Source: Polyangiaceae bacterium (GTDB taxonomy: Bacteria; Myxococcota_A; Polyangia; Polyangiales; Polyangiaceae). Taken from it: DNA of 64,000 nucleotides. Under the pieces are notes generated by a model, which had not been told where the DNA came from, searched no databases, and saw nothing but the letters and a program-made list of their open reading frames with translations. The stretch is from the NCBI GenBank assembly GCA_020849655.1, contig JADLFU010000044.1, forward strand, positions 1 through 64,000. The letters are read 5' to 3'. Position 1 is the stretch's first letter. Each line of letters starts with the position of its first letter. Position numbers and translations under genes: made by a program. Below are positions 51,771-60,573 of the stretch, one piece after another.

Positions 51771-51935
51771 GATGACGCGGGCGATGAGGCCGAGCGGTGT
51801 CGCTGTCATCGGCGAAGTCCCGGCGTACTGGAAGGTGACGCCGATCCGTCAGCCCGGGCGGCTGCTGAAGGGCGCAGGCGGGTCGAAGGAAGACATCGTG
51901 GATGAGGGCATTCCGTGCGTTCGCTACGCGCCAGC
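51771..51935 (+). pseudogene. N-terminal fragment of a type I restriction HsdS subunit
   Basis: The frame from the ATG at 51771 reads RPSGVAVIGEVPAYWKVTPI, then LLKGAGGSKEDIVDEGIPCVRYA, before homology stops at about 51930. This closely follows the first target-recognition domain of HsdS proteins (SGxxWLGEVPxHWxV...KGxGGTKEDxxxxGxPCVRYGDLYT). Only about 50 residues remain and no hsdM or hsdR is present. It is a residue of a lost restriction-modification locus. Confidence 0.65.
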
Positions 51936-51957
51936 TCCTCGCGTGTGCGCCACGTCG

Positions 51958-52515
51958 TCATGCGCGCTGCTCCGGCGCCGGCTCGTCAGTCGCTGCGGAC
52001 AGCGTCGCCCGCAGCCCATCGAGCACCGCACACAGCTCGCGCAGGCTGCCGTGGAGCAGCTCCGCTGCGTCCGGCGGGTACATGCCAAGAGGTGTCGTGC
52101 CCAGGTGGCCATGCAGCGCGCTCGCCGCGCGCCGGAGCGTGGTGATCGTGACGACCAGCGCCTGGGCAGCGCCGCGCGCCGGGCCCGCCTTCTTGACGCC
52201 TCCGCCTCCCGTGCCGCCGCGCCCGGGCGGCCCAGACGACCAGCGCGTCAGGATCTCGGCCCGTCGGCTCGGTGGGGCCTCCGTCAGCTCGTCCACCATC
52301 AGCTCGGCCTGTCGCACCGTGAGCCCCCGTTGCGCCACGAGCCGGGCTGCCGCTTGTTGCTCGTTGCCACGTGGCAACGCCGACACGACCAGCGCCGCGC
52401 GAGGGGCGATGAGGCCGAGGCGCACGTCGGCTTGCACCCCGGGGTCCAGCGCCTCGACCAGCATCAGACGCCGCCACACCCACGTCTTGTCGCGTCGTAC
52501 CCTATCCGCCGCCGC
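51958..52515 (-). pseudogene. Truncated ParB-like/KorB-type protein, N-terminus missing
   Basis: The minus-strand frame reads WVWRRLMLVEALDPGVQADVRLG, then APRAALVVSALPRGNEQQAAARLV and LTVRQAELMVDEL. This is the helix-turn-helix half of ParB-like proteins that accompany certain myxobacterial insertion elements. The ParB N-terminal nuclease/CTPase-type motifs are missing: the frame runs into the ISKra4-like remnant at about 52515. The C-terminal 110 residues look intact and end with a stop at 51958-51960. Confidence 0.5.
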
Positions 52516-52517
52516 TT

Positions 52518-52707
52518 GGGCATCGGCGGTGCTCGGTGGAGCGTCGAGGGCGCCGAGGCAATCCTGCTGCTGCGCGCCGCCGTCCTGTCGGGCGACTTCG
52601 ACGACTACTGGAAGTTCCACGCGGCCCAGGTGTACGCGCGCACCCACGCGAAGAAGTACAGGGGCAGGGTGCCGAGCGCCCGCCCCGCGCTGAAAGTGGT
52701 GGAATGA
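52518..52707 (+). pseudogene. C-terminal remnant of an ISKra4-type transposase
   Basis: The frame reads RWSVEGAEAILLLRAAVLSG, then DFDDYWKFHAAQVYARTHAKKY and a stop at 52705-52707. The RWSxxGAEAxLxLRAxxxSGDxDxYWxFH pattern is the conserved end of ISKra4-family transposases. Everything upstream, including the DDE acids, is gone. Confidence 0.6.
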
Positions 52708-52810
52708 GGGGGGGTTCGGTCCGTCACAGAAGAGCGGCTCCCATGCCCCGATGCTACGGCAGCGGCGCGCGGCAGGCTCGCGCGGCCGTGGCCGTGACCC
52801 CGAGGGATGC

Positions 52811-52816
52811 TAGAAA
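52811..52816 (+). promoter_or_regulatory. Putative -10 box TAGAAA before the AGPS-like gene
   Basis: GCTAGAAA ends 8 nt before the ATG at 52825. An ATG at 52807 in the same frame lies directly before this box and is therefore unlikely to be the start. Confidence 0.35.
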
Positions 52817-52824
52817 CGCGGGTC

Positions 52825-54810
52825 ATGGATCTCACGAGAGCGCTCGCGCGGGCGGCGCCGGGCGTACCGTCGAGCGAGCAGCTGGTCGACACGGTGCCGT
52901 ACGCGCGGGATCTCTGGCCGCGGCATCACCTCGAGGTGCGGGCGGGCGACAGCACCGCGAAGACCGCGCCGCGCGCCGTCGTCTGGCCGCGCACGACGGC
53001 CGAGGTCGCCGCGATCGTCCGGCTCGCCGCGAGCCTCGGCGTGCCCGTCGTGCCGTTCGGCGCGGGCTCCGGCGTGTGCGCGGGCGTGCTGCCCGGCCCC
53101 GAGGCGATCGTGATCGATCTGAAGCTGATGACGGCGTGGCGCGCGTTCGATCGCGACGCGCCGCTGCTCGACGTGGAGGCGGGCGCGCTCGGCGTCACGC
53201 TCGAGGAGCGCCTGCAGCGGCGCGGGTTCACCGCGGGGCACTTCCCGTCGAGCATCCTCTGCTCGACCGTCGGCGGCTGGCTCGCGGCGCGCGGGGCGGG
53301 CCAGTGCTCGGGCAAGTACGGCAAGATAGAGGACATGGTCGCCGAGCTCGAGCTCGTCGACGGGCGCGGCGACGTCGTCACGCTCCGGCGGCGCGACGGC
53401 GGCGTCGATCTGACCCCGCTCGTCATCGGCAGCGAGGGCACGCTCGGCGTGATCACGAGCGCCACGCTGCGCCTCCACGCGAACCCCACGTCGCGCGTGT
53501 TCGTCGCGTACTCGTTCCCCGGGGTGGAGGCGGGGTGGACGGCGATGCGCAGGATGTTCCAGGCGGGGCTCCGGCCGGCGGTCTCGCGCCTGTACGATCC
53601 GTTCGACAGCTTCCTCGCGAACCAGGGCGGCGTCCGCGCGAAGAAGCACGGCCCGCCGCGACCTGGCGGCGGCACGCGGGCGCTCGCGAAGATCCTCCGC
53701 GCGCCGCGCCTGCTGAACGGCCTCATCGACGGCATCGGCGATCGCGTGCTCGGCGACGCGAACCTCGTGCTCATCTTCGAGGGGCACGGCGACGAGCCTT
53801 ACGACGACGCCGCGCGCGCCGACGCCATCGCGCGCGAGCTCGGCGCGACCTCGCTCGGCGACGGCCCCGCGAAGAAGTGGCTGCAGCACCGCTACAGCGT
53901 CAGCTACCGCCAGGCGCCGGTGTTCATGGGCGGCGCGTTCAGCGACACGATGGAGGTCGCCGCGCCGTGGTCGCGCCTCGCGGGGCTGTACCGCGGCGTC
54001 CGCCGGGCGCTCGGCAGGCACGTGTTCGTGATGGCGCACCTCTCGCACGCGTACCCGGACGGCTGCAGCATCTACTTCACGTTCGCGGGCGCGGCGGGCT
54101 CGGACGCCGAGTGCCTCGCCCGCTACGATCGTGCGTGGCGCGACGCGATGACGGCGTGCCTCGAGGCGGGCGGCGCGCTGTCGCACCACCACGGCGTCGG
54201 GCGCAGCAAGGCGCCGCGGGTGCCGTCCGAGCTCGGCGAGGCGGGCCTCGGGCTGCTCCGCGCGACGATGCGCGCGTTCGATCCCTCCGGCATCCTGAAC
54301 CCCGGCGCGCTCGTGCCGGCCGACACGGGCCAGGCGACGTCCCGACCGCCGATGCCGGGCGACGCGCTCGCGCTCGACGAGCTCTCGCAGGTGGCGACGC
54401 TGCCGGGGGACATGACGCTCGAGGCGTGCGCGGCGTGGCTCGGTGAGCGTGGGTACGAGCTCGGCGGCGCGCCGGATCTCTCGCGATCGGTCGACGCGTG
54501 GATCGCCGCCGGCGCCCCCGGGGCCCCGGATCGCTGGGAGGATCCGGTCGATCACCTCATCGTCGGGCTACGCGCCGACACGCCTCGCGGCGCGCTCGCG
54601 CTCGCGCCTTCTCCGCGGCGCGCGGTCGGGCCGGATCTGTTCGCGCTGTTCGTGGGCGGCGGCGGACGCGCGGGGCGCGTGCGCGCGGCGGACGTGCGCG
54701 TGACGCCCAAGGGCGCGCCGCGCGCTCGCGCCTTGCCCTTCACGCGGGACCGCTCCCCGTCGCTCGGCGCGGACGAGCAGAGGCTGTTCGATGCGATCGT
54801 CTCGGCGTGA
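52825..54810 (+). CDS. FAD-binding oxidase, alkyl-DHAP synthase-like, with extra C-terminal segment
   Basis: 661 residues. The PCMH-type FAD domain has VVPFGAGSGVCAG, then HFPSSILCSTVGGWLAARGAGQCSGKYGKIEDMV and VIGSEGTLGVITSATLRL. The cap domain ends with SHHHGVGRSKAP and a ...DPSGILNPG close, as in alkyldihydroxyacetonephosphate synthase (ether-lipid synthesis) and D-lactate dehydrogenase-like oxidases. Typical proteins end near residue 500. Here about 150 residues follow, with a weak internal echo of the FAD domain (see findings). Myxobacteria make ether lipids as developmental signals, so an AGPS-type role is plausible. Confidence 0.85.
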   Translation: MDLTRALARAAPGVPSSEQLVDTVPYARDLWPRHHLEVRAGDSTAKTAPRAVVWPRTTAEVAAIVRLAASLGVPVVPFGAGSGVCAGVLPGPEAIVIDLKLMTAWRAFDRDAPLLDVEAGALGVTLEERLQRRGFTAGHFPSSILCSTVGGWLAARGAGQCSGKYGKIEDMVAELELVDGRGDVVTLRRRDGGVDLTPLVIGSEGTLGVITSATLRLHANPTSRVFVAYSFPGVEAGWTAMRRMFQAGLRPAVSRLYDPFDSFLANQGGVRAKKHGPPRPGGGTRALAKILRAPRLLNGLIDGIGDRVLGDANLVLIFEGHGDEPYDDAARADAIARELGATSLGDGPAKKWLQHRYSVSYRQAPVFMGGAFSDTMEVAAPWSRLAGLYRGVRRALGRHVFVMAHLSHAYPDGCSIYFTFAGAAGSDAECLARYDRAWRDAMTACLEAGGALSHHHGVGRSKAPRVPSELGEAGLGLLRATMRAFDPSGILNPGALVPADTGQATSRPPMPGDALALDELSQVATLPGDMTLEACAAWLGERGYELGGAPDLSRSVDAWIAAGAPGAPDRWEDPVDHLIVGLRADTPRGALALAPSPRRAVGPDLFALFVGGGGRAGRVRAADVRVTPKGAPRARALPFTRDRSPSLGADEQRLFDAIVSA

Positions 54811-55804
54811 GCTGCTCGCGTTCGCGTTGGTCGCCTCGGTGGCTGCTTCGCTGTCGGCGGCGCCGATCGTCGCGGCGGAGCCGACCCCGGACGAGCGTGC
54901 GCGCGCGACGGCGCTGTTCGAGCGGGGCAGGGACGAGCTCGCCCGCGGCGCGCTCGAGCAGGCGTGCGCGTCGTTCGCGGAGAGCCAGCGCCTCGATCCG
55001 GCGGGCGGCACGCTCCTGAACCTCGCGCTCTGCCACGAGCGCCGGGGCAGGCTCGCGACGGCCTCACGTGAGTTTCGTGAGGCTCTCGCGCTCGCGCGTC
55101 GGGACGACAAGAAGAGCCGCGTGGAGGCCGCGGAGGCGCACCTGGCGGCGCTCGCGCCTCGCATCCCGCGCCTCGTCGTGCGCGTGCGGGACGACGCGCG
55201 CGCCGCGGGCCTCGCGCTCACCCTCGATGGCGCCGCGATCCCGCCGTCGACCTGGGGAGCGCCGGTGGAGGTCGATCCGGGCGATCACACGCTGCGCGCC
55301 ACGGCGCCGTCCCGGCGCACGCGGGAGATCCCCGTCACGCTCGCGGAGGGCAGCGGCGTGACCACGGTGGAGCTCGCGCCGCTCGAGCCGGACGTCGCGC
55401 CCGCGCCCGCGGCGTCTCCTGCGCCCGCCGCGCCCTCGCCGCCGCCCGCCGGTCCTGCGCCGGCGGCCACAGGGCGCGCGCCCGCGGTCGGGTGGGCGTC
55501 GCTGGGGATCGGCGCGGCGTCGCTCGCGGTCGGCGGCGTCCTCGGGGCGCGCGCGATCTCCGCGCGCGGCGACGTCGAGCGGGGCTGCCCCGATCTGTCG
55601 CGCTGCACGCCAGCGCTCGCCCAGAAGAACGACCGCGCGGTGCGCGACGCCGATCTGTCGACCGCGGCCTTCGCGCTCGGCGCCGTCGCGGGGACGTTCG
55701 GCGCGCTCTGGCTCTGGGGCCCGGGGAGCTCGCGCGGAGGTCACGCGTGGGTCGCGCCCGTCGTCGCCGCGTCGCCGGGCGTCGCGGCCGGAGGCGCCTT
55801 CTGA
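54791..55804 (+). CDS. Exported TPR protein with PEGA-like domain and membrane segments
   Basis: 337 residues; the ATG lies 20 bp inside the end of the previous gene. A signal peptide (cleavage near VAAEP, about 29) is followed by TPR-like helices (about 35-115, ARATALFERGRDELARG..ACASFAESQRLDP.GGTLLNLALCHERRG). A PEGA-like beta-sandwich (about 125-205, LTLDGAAIP..VDPGDHTLRATAP) comes next, then a Pro/Ala spacer and two hydrophobic segments near 235-255 and 285-310. This arrangement is frequent in myxobacteria but of unknown function. It overlaps by one base with the following FGE-like gene, suggesting an operon. Confidence 0.8.
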   Translation: MRSSRRELLAFALVASVAASLSAAPIVAAEPTPDERARATALFERGRDELARGALEQACASFAESQRLDPAGGTLLNLALCHERRGRLATASREFREALALARRDDKKSRVEAAEAHLAALAPRIPRLVVRVRDDARAAGLALTLDGAAIPPSTWGAPVEVDPGDHTLRATAPSRRTREIPVTLAEGSGVTTVELAPLEPDVAPAPAASPAPAAPSPPPAGPAPAATGRAPAVGWASLGIGAASLAVGGVLGARAISARGDVERGCPDLSRCTPALAQKNDRAVRDADLSTAAFALGAVAGTFGALWLWGPGSSRGGHAWVAPVVAASPGVAAGGAF

Positions 55805-57129
55805 TGCCGCGCGCGTGGTGGGCCCTCCTCGCGCTCGCGGCCTGTCGCCAGGTGGGCGGCGTGTACGACGACGTGCAGCCCGCGGCGCCTGGAGCGGAGG
55901 CCGGGGCCGGAGGCGGATCGTCGCCCGCCGCGGGCGCGAGCGGCCGCGCCGGGGCCGCGGCGTCCGGCGGCGCCTCGGGGAGCGCGGGGACCGGCGGCGC
56001 GGGAGCCGCGGGCGCGAGCGGGGGCCTCGCTGGGATCGGAGGCGCGGGGGCCGGCGGTGCCTCGGGCACCGGCGGGGCGGGCGCCGGCAACAGCGGCGCC
56101 GCGGGGATCGCGGGCGCGAGCGGTGCGGGCGCTGGCGGAGCCGCAGGCAACGGCGGGGGCGGGATGAGCGGCGGAGCTGCCGGCAACGCTGGCGCAGGGA
56201 TGAGTGGCGGAGCCGCCGGCGACGCTGGCGCAGGGATGAGTGGCGGAGCCGCCGGCAACGCTGGCGCAGGGATGAGTGGCGGAGCCGCCGGCAACGCTGG
56301 CGCAGGGATGAGTGGCGGAGCCGCCGGCAACGCTGGCGCAGGGATGAGTGGCGGAGCCGCCGGCAGCGCTGGCGCAGGGATGAGTGGCGGAGCGGCTGGC
56401 AACGCTGGCGGGGGCGGCTCGCTGTCGTGCCCCGTCGCCAAGCGCGGCGCGGCGCTCGTGTGGGTCGCGGGCACCTGCGTCGACCGGACGGAGGTCACGC
56501 TCGAGGAGTTCCAGGCCTTCGTCGCTGACGGCACCTACACACCGCCTCCCGGCCTCACGTACGGCTCGTGCGCGTCGAGCCCGGCGCTGCGGTTCCAGCA
56601 TGTCTCGGGGGATCCACCCGGGATGCCCGCCCGCGGCGTCACCCACTGCGGCGCGCGCTCGTACTGTGACTGGGCGGGCAAGCGACTGTGCGGAGCGCCC
56701 GGCGGCGGCGTCGCGCAGCCGACGACCACCTCGTCGCCCGTCGACGACGAATGGACCCGGGCGTGCATGGGCGGCACGGCGCCGCGCTCGTACCCCTACG
56801 GAACGGGCTTCACGGCGACGCCCCAGGTCTGTGACGACGACGTGCGCTTCACCTGGCCGGTGAGCTGCAAGGACGCAGGGGGCTGCGCGCTGGAGGCCGC
56901 CGCCGGGCCGACGATGTGCGAGAGCCCGCAGGGGGTCCTGCACCTCCTCGGGAACGTGTACGAGTGGACGGACGCGTGCGACGAGGGCGCGTCGCCCATC
57001 ACTTGCGCGCTCCGCGGCGGCAGCTTCACGGAGTTTCACAGCGACGTGAACTGCTACCTCACCCGGCAGCAGCCCGTCGCCGAGACGAACCCGGACGTCG
57101 GCCTGCGCTGCTGCGCGACGCCGCTGTGA
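55804..57129 (+). CDS. FGE-like (SUMF1 fold) lipoprotein with long Gly-rich tether
   Basis: 441 residues from an ATG sharing one base with the previous stop. The signal is short and ends in LAAC (lipobox). Then about 190 residues of Gly/Ala/Ser follow, including seven GMSGGAAGNAGA units. The FGE fold (about 205-441) has FCVDxTE-like CVDRTEVTLEEF, GKRLCGAP, DDEWTRACMGG, YPYG, LLGNVYEWTDAC, ALRGGSF and VGLRCC. The catalytic Cys pair of true FGEs is not evident, so it is probably a non-enzymatic or altered member. It shares this fold with the gene at 38909. Confidence 0.82.
   Translation: MPRAWWALLALAACRQVGGVYDDVQPAAPGAEAGAGGGSSPAAGASGRAGAAASGGASGSAGTGGAGAAGASGGLAGIGGAGAGGASGTGGAGAGNSGAAGIAGASGAGAGGAAGNGGGGMSGGAAGNAGAGMSGGAAGDAGAGMSGGAAGNAGAGMSGGAAGNAGAGMSGGAAGNAGAGMSGGAAGSAGAGMSGGAAGNAGGGGSLSCPVAKRGAALVWVAGTCVDRTEVTLEEFQAFVADGTYTPPPGLTYGSCASSPALRFQHVSGDPPGMPARGVTHCGARSYCDWAGKRLCGAPGGGVAQPTTTSSPVDDEWTRACMGGTAPRSYPYGTGFTATPQVCDDDVRFTWPVSCKDAGGCALEAAAGPTMCESPQGVLHLLGNVYEWTDACDEGASPITCALRGGSFTEFHSDVNCYLTRQQPVAETNPDVGLRCCATPL
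56161..56412 (+). repeat. 36-bp tandem repeat, seven copies (GMSGGAAGNAGA tether)
   Basis: Seven 36-bp units in frame. Units 3, 4 and 5 (56233-56340) are identical at every base, and the outer units carry single changes. This suggests growth or homogenisation from the middle. Confidence 0.95.
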
Positions 57130-57146
57130 CGGGCGGCCACCGCGGG

Positions 57147-57152
57147 TACCTT
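57147..57152 (+). promoter_or_regulatory. Putative -10 box TACCTT before the DUF2277 gene
   Basis: GGTACCTT ends 9 nt before the ATG at 57162, in the short gap after the FGE-like gene. It is part of the TAnnnT set. Confidence 0.3.
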
Positions 57153-57161
57153 CCTGGCCCC

Positions 57162-57437
57162 ATGTGCCGCAACATCCGCACGCTCTCGAACTTCGAGCCG
57201 CCCGCCACCGACGAGGAGGTGCGCGCCGCCGCGCTCCAGTACGTCCGCAAGATCAGCGGGACGGCGCGGCCGTCGGCGGCCAACGCCGCCTGCTTCGCGC
57301 GGGCCGTCGACGAGGTGACGCTCGCGACCGAGCGCCTGGTCTCGACGCTCCGCGGCGGTGCGAAGAAGCGCGACCGCGAGGTCGAGGCGGCCCGCGCCCG
57401 CGCCCGCAGCCAGCGACGGTTCGGCGGCGGCGCCTGA
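57162..57437 (+). CDS. DUF2277-family small protein
   Basis: 91 residues. MCRNIRTLSNFEPPATDEEVRAAALQYVRKISG is the diagnostic start of DUF2277, and the middle RPSAANxxxFxxAVDEVTxAT is also conserved. The tail is Arg/Lys-rich. The family is small, cytoplasmic and of unknown function. Its start codon context (MCRNI) is invariant in relatives as far as I recall. It ends 34 bp from the convergent cusA gene. Confidence 0.9.
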   Translation: MCRNIRTLSNFEPPATDEEVRAAALQYVRKISGTARPSAANAACFARAVDEVTLATERLVSTLRGGAKKRDREVEAARARARSQRRFGGGA

Positions 57438-57471
57438 ACAGGCCGACACGCCGATCCTCGGGTCTCGTGCG

Positions 57472-60400
57472 TCACGCGTCCGGCGCGCGCCTCCGCCAGC
57501 GCTCGAGCAGCGTGTACATGGCTGGCAGCACGAGCAGCGTCAGCAACGTCGCCGTCAGGATGCCGCCGATGACGACGGTCGCGAGCGGGCGCTGCACCTC
57601 GGCGCCCGCGCCGCGCGACAGCGCCATCGGCAAGAACCCGATCGACGCGACGAGCGCCGTCGTCAGGACGGCGCGCAGCCGCCCCTCGGCCCCCTGCCGC
57701 ACCGCCTCGTCGACGCCGAGCCCGTCCGCGCGCAGCCGCTCGATCGAGGTGACGAGCACCAGGCCGTTCAGCACCGCGACGCCGAACAGCGCGATGAACC
57801 CGACCCCCGCGGAGATGCTGAACTCCAGGCCTCGCGCCCAGAGCGCGAGCACCCCGCCCGTCGCCGCGACCGGGATGTTGAGAAAAATGAGGATGGCTGG
57901 ACGCACCTTCCCGAAGCTCGCGACGAGCAGGACGAGGATGAGCAGGAGCGTCACGGGCACCACCATCTTCAGGCGCGCCTCGGCCGACTGCAGCCGCTGG
58001 AACTCCCCGACCCACTCGTAGGAGTAGCCCGTGGGCAGCGGCACGCCCTCTGTCACCGCGCGCTCGGCGGCGCCCATGAACGACGCGAGATCGCGGCCTC
58101 GCACGTTCGCCTGCACCGTCACGCGGCGCTGCAGGCGCTCGCGGCTGATCGACGACGGGCCGGGGTTCTCGCTCAGGGTCGCGAGCTGCGAGAGCGGCAG
58201 CATCGCCCCGCCCGGCGCTCGCACCGGCAAGGCGGCGATCAGCTCGCGCTCGGCGCGCGCCTCGGGCGCGAAGCGCACCTGCAAGGGCACGCGCCGCTGC
58301 CCCTCGTAGACGACGCCGACCTGCTTGCCGCCGATGGCCTCGACGGCCGTCATCACGCTCGCCGCGTCGACGCCGTAGCGGGCGACGGCGGCGCGGTCGA
58401 CGCGGACGTCGAGGCTGTTGAGCCCCGCGATCGCCTCGGCCTGGACGTCCGCCGCGCCGGGGATGGGCGCGAGCACGTCGTGCACCTTGTCGGCGAGCAC
58501 CTTCAGCTGCGACAGATCGTCGCCGTAGATGTTCACCGCGACGTCCGCGGAGATGCCCGCGAGCAGGTCGGAGGTGTTCATCTCGATGGGCTGCGTGTAC
58601 GCGAACGACGCCCCCGGGATGCGCTTCGTCAGCGCGTCGTCGAAGACCTTGACCAGCCCCTCGCTGTCGCGCGCCGACGTCCACTGCTCCTTCGGCTTCA
58701 GCATCACGTAGACGTCCGTCATGTTGATGCCCATCGGATCGACGGCGATCTCGGCGCGCCCCGTGCGAGAGATGACCGAGGTGACCTCGGGGAAGGTCCG
58801 CAGGAGCCTCTCGACCTCCATCGTCGTCCGCGTCGCCTCCGGCAGAGACACAGACGGCAGCCTCACCATCGCGAGCACGAACGTGCCCTCGTCGAGCCGG
58901 GGCATGAACTCGCGCCCGAGCCGCGCGCCCGCGAAGCCGCTCGCCACGAGCCCCGCCGCCGCGATCGACGCCGTGAGCACGGGGCGGCGCAGCGCCGCGG
59001 AGAGCGACGGGAGGTACGCCCTGCGCGCCGCGCGGATGAGCAGGCTCTCCTTCGTGTGGGCTCGCAAGGAGAGCGCGACGGAGGCGAGCGCGGGCACGAC
59101 GGTGAGCGACAGCACGAAGGCCCCGGCGAGCGCGAAGAGCACCGTCAGCGCCATCGGGCGGAACATCCGCCCCTCGACGCCCTCGAGCGTCAGGATGGGC
59201 AGGTAGACGAGCGCGATGATCCCCTCGCCGAACGCCGTCGCCGTCCTCACCTCGCACGCCGCCGCGAGCACCGCCTCGCCGCGCTCCTTGCCCGTGAGCG
59301 GCCGGCCGAGCGCGGTCGCGCGCTCCGTGATGTGCCGCTCGGCGTTCTCGACGATGATGATCGCGCCGTCGACGACCAGGCCGAAGTCGATCGCGCCGAG
59401 GCTCATCAGGTTGCCTGGCACGCCGGCCGCCCACATCCCGAGGAACGCCGCGAGCAGCGCGAGCGGGATGGCGATCGCGACGACGCCGCCCGCGCGCAGG
59501 CTCCCGAGCAGGACGAGCAGCAGCACGGCGACGAGCGCGCTCGCCTCGAGCAGGTTCGTCGCGACCGTGTGCACGGTGCGCGCGACCAGATCCGTGCGCT
59601 TGTAGTACGGCTCGATGGTCACGCCCTTCGGCAGGCTGCGCGAGACGTCGGCGAGCGACTCCTCGATGCGCTTGACGGTCTCGTACGAGTTCGCCCCCTG
59701 CAGCAGCACGGCGACCCCGACGACGGCCTCGCGCTCGCCGTCGCGCGTCACCGCGCCGTGCCGGGGGATGGGCGCGATCGCGGCCCGGCCGACGTCCCGC
59801 ACGTAGACGGGCGTCCTGTCGCTGCGGTACGCGACGATGACGTGCTCGAGGTCGGACAGCGAGCGCACGCGCGCGTCGCCGCGGACGAGCACGCGCTCGC
59901 GATCGTCGTCGTAGTACGCGCCGCCGGCGGCCGAGTGGTTCTGCGAGAGCGCGCGCACGACGTCCGACGCGTCGACGCGCGTCGCCACCATCCGCGCGGG
60001 GTCGAGCTGCACCTCGTAGGCGCGCGCCTCGCCGCCGAACGCGTTGACCTCGGTGACGCCCTCCAGCATCCGCAGGCGCGGCGCGATCTGCCAGTCGAGC
60101 ACCGCGCGCCTGTCCATGAGCGACGTGTCGTCGCCGCGCACCTCGAAGTGGAACACCTCGCCCAGGCCCGTCGAGATCGGCCCGAGCTGCGGCCGCCCGA
60201 CCTCCTCGGGGATGTCGGCCGCCACCTGCTCCACCCGCTGCGCGACGAGCTGCCGCGCCTGGTGCAGCTCCGTGCCCTCGCGGAACACGACGGTCACCAC
60301 CGAGATCCCGGTGCGCGACACGCTCCTCACCTGCTCGAGCCCCGGCAGGCCGCCCATCGCGAGCTCGACCGGCAGGGTCACGTTGCTCTCGACGTCGAGC

Positions 60401-60573
60401 GGGCCGAGCGCGGGGCACGAGGTCTGCACCTGCACCTGCACGTTCGTCACGTCGGGCACGGCGTCGATCGGCAGCGCGCGCGCGGCGGCGAGGCCCACCA
60501 GCGCGAACACGAGCGTGAGCAAGAAGACGAGCGCGCGGTTCTCGATCGAGGCTGCGACGAGGCGCGCGATCAA
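57472..60573 (-). CDS. Heavy-metal RND efflux pump inner-membrane subunit (CusA/CzcA type)
   Basis: 1033 residues from a TTG at 60573 whose TTGA overlaps the stop of the adaptor gene. The RND layout is complete: an N-terminal membrane helix, a periplasmic domain (IDAVPDVTNVQVQVQT), a group of six helices with the proton-relay segment GAIDFGLVVDGAIIIVENAE, a second periplasmic domain and the last helices. The DFGLVVDGAI-ENAER motif is typical of the HME (metal) subfamily. It would expel Cu/Ag- or Co/Zn/Cd-type ions by proton exchange. Metal choice cannot be read here. No outer-membrane CusC-type gene is adjacent. Confidence 0.92.
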   Translation of the reverse strand: MIARLVAASIENRALVFLLTLVFALVGLAAARALPIDAVPDVTNVQVQVQTSCPALGPLDVESNVTLPVELAMGGLPGLEQVRSVSRTGISVVTVVFREGTELHQARQLVAQRVEQVAADIPEEVGRPQLGPISTGLGEVFHFEVRGDDTSLMDRRAVLDWQIAPRLRMLEGVTEVNAFGGEARAYEVQLDPARMVATRVDASDVVRALSQNHSAAGGAYYDDDRERVLVRGDARVRSLSDLEHVIVAYRSDRTPVYVRDVGRAAIAPIPRHGAVTRDGEREAVVGVAVLLQGANSYETVKRIEESLADVSRSLPKGVTIEPYYKRTDLVARTVHTVATNLLEASALVAVLLLVLLGSLRAGGVVAIAIPLALLAAFLGMWAAGVPGNLMSLGAIDFGLVVDGAIIIVENAERHITERATALGRPLTGKERGEAVLAAACEVRTATAFGEGIIALVYLPILTLEGVEGRMFRPMALTVLFALAGAFVLSLTVVPALASVALSLRAHTKESLLIRAARRAYLPSLSAALRRPVLTASIAAAGLVASGFAGARLGREFMPRLDEGTFVLAMVRLPSVSLPEATRTTMEVERLLRTFPEVTSVISRTGRAEIAVDPMGINMTDVYVMLKPKEQWTSARDSEGLVKVFDDALTKRIPGASFAYTQPIEMNTSDLLAGISADVAVNIYGDDLSQLKVLADKVHDVLAPIPGAADVQAEAIAGLNSLDVRVDRAAVARYGVDAASVMTAVEAIGGKQVGVVYEGQRRVPLQVRFAPEARAERELIAALPVRAPGGAMLPLSQLATLSENPGPSSISRERLQRRVTVQANVRGRDLASFMGAAERAVTEGVPLPTGYSYEWVGEFQRLQSAEARLKMVVPVTLLLILVLLVASFGKVRPAILIFLNIPVAATGGVLALWARGLEFSISAGVGFIALFGVAVLNGLVLVTSIERLRADGLGVDEAVRQGAEGRLRAVLTTALVASIGFLPMALSRGAGAEVQRPLATVVIGGILTATLLTLLVLPAMYTLLERWRRRAPDA

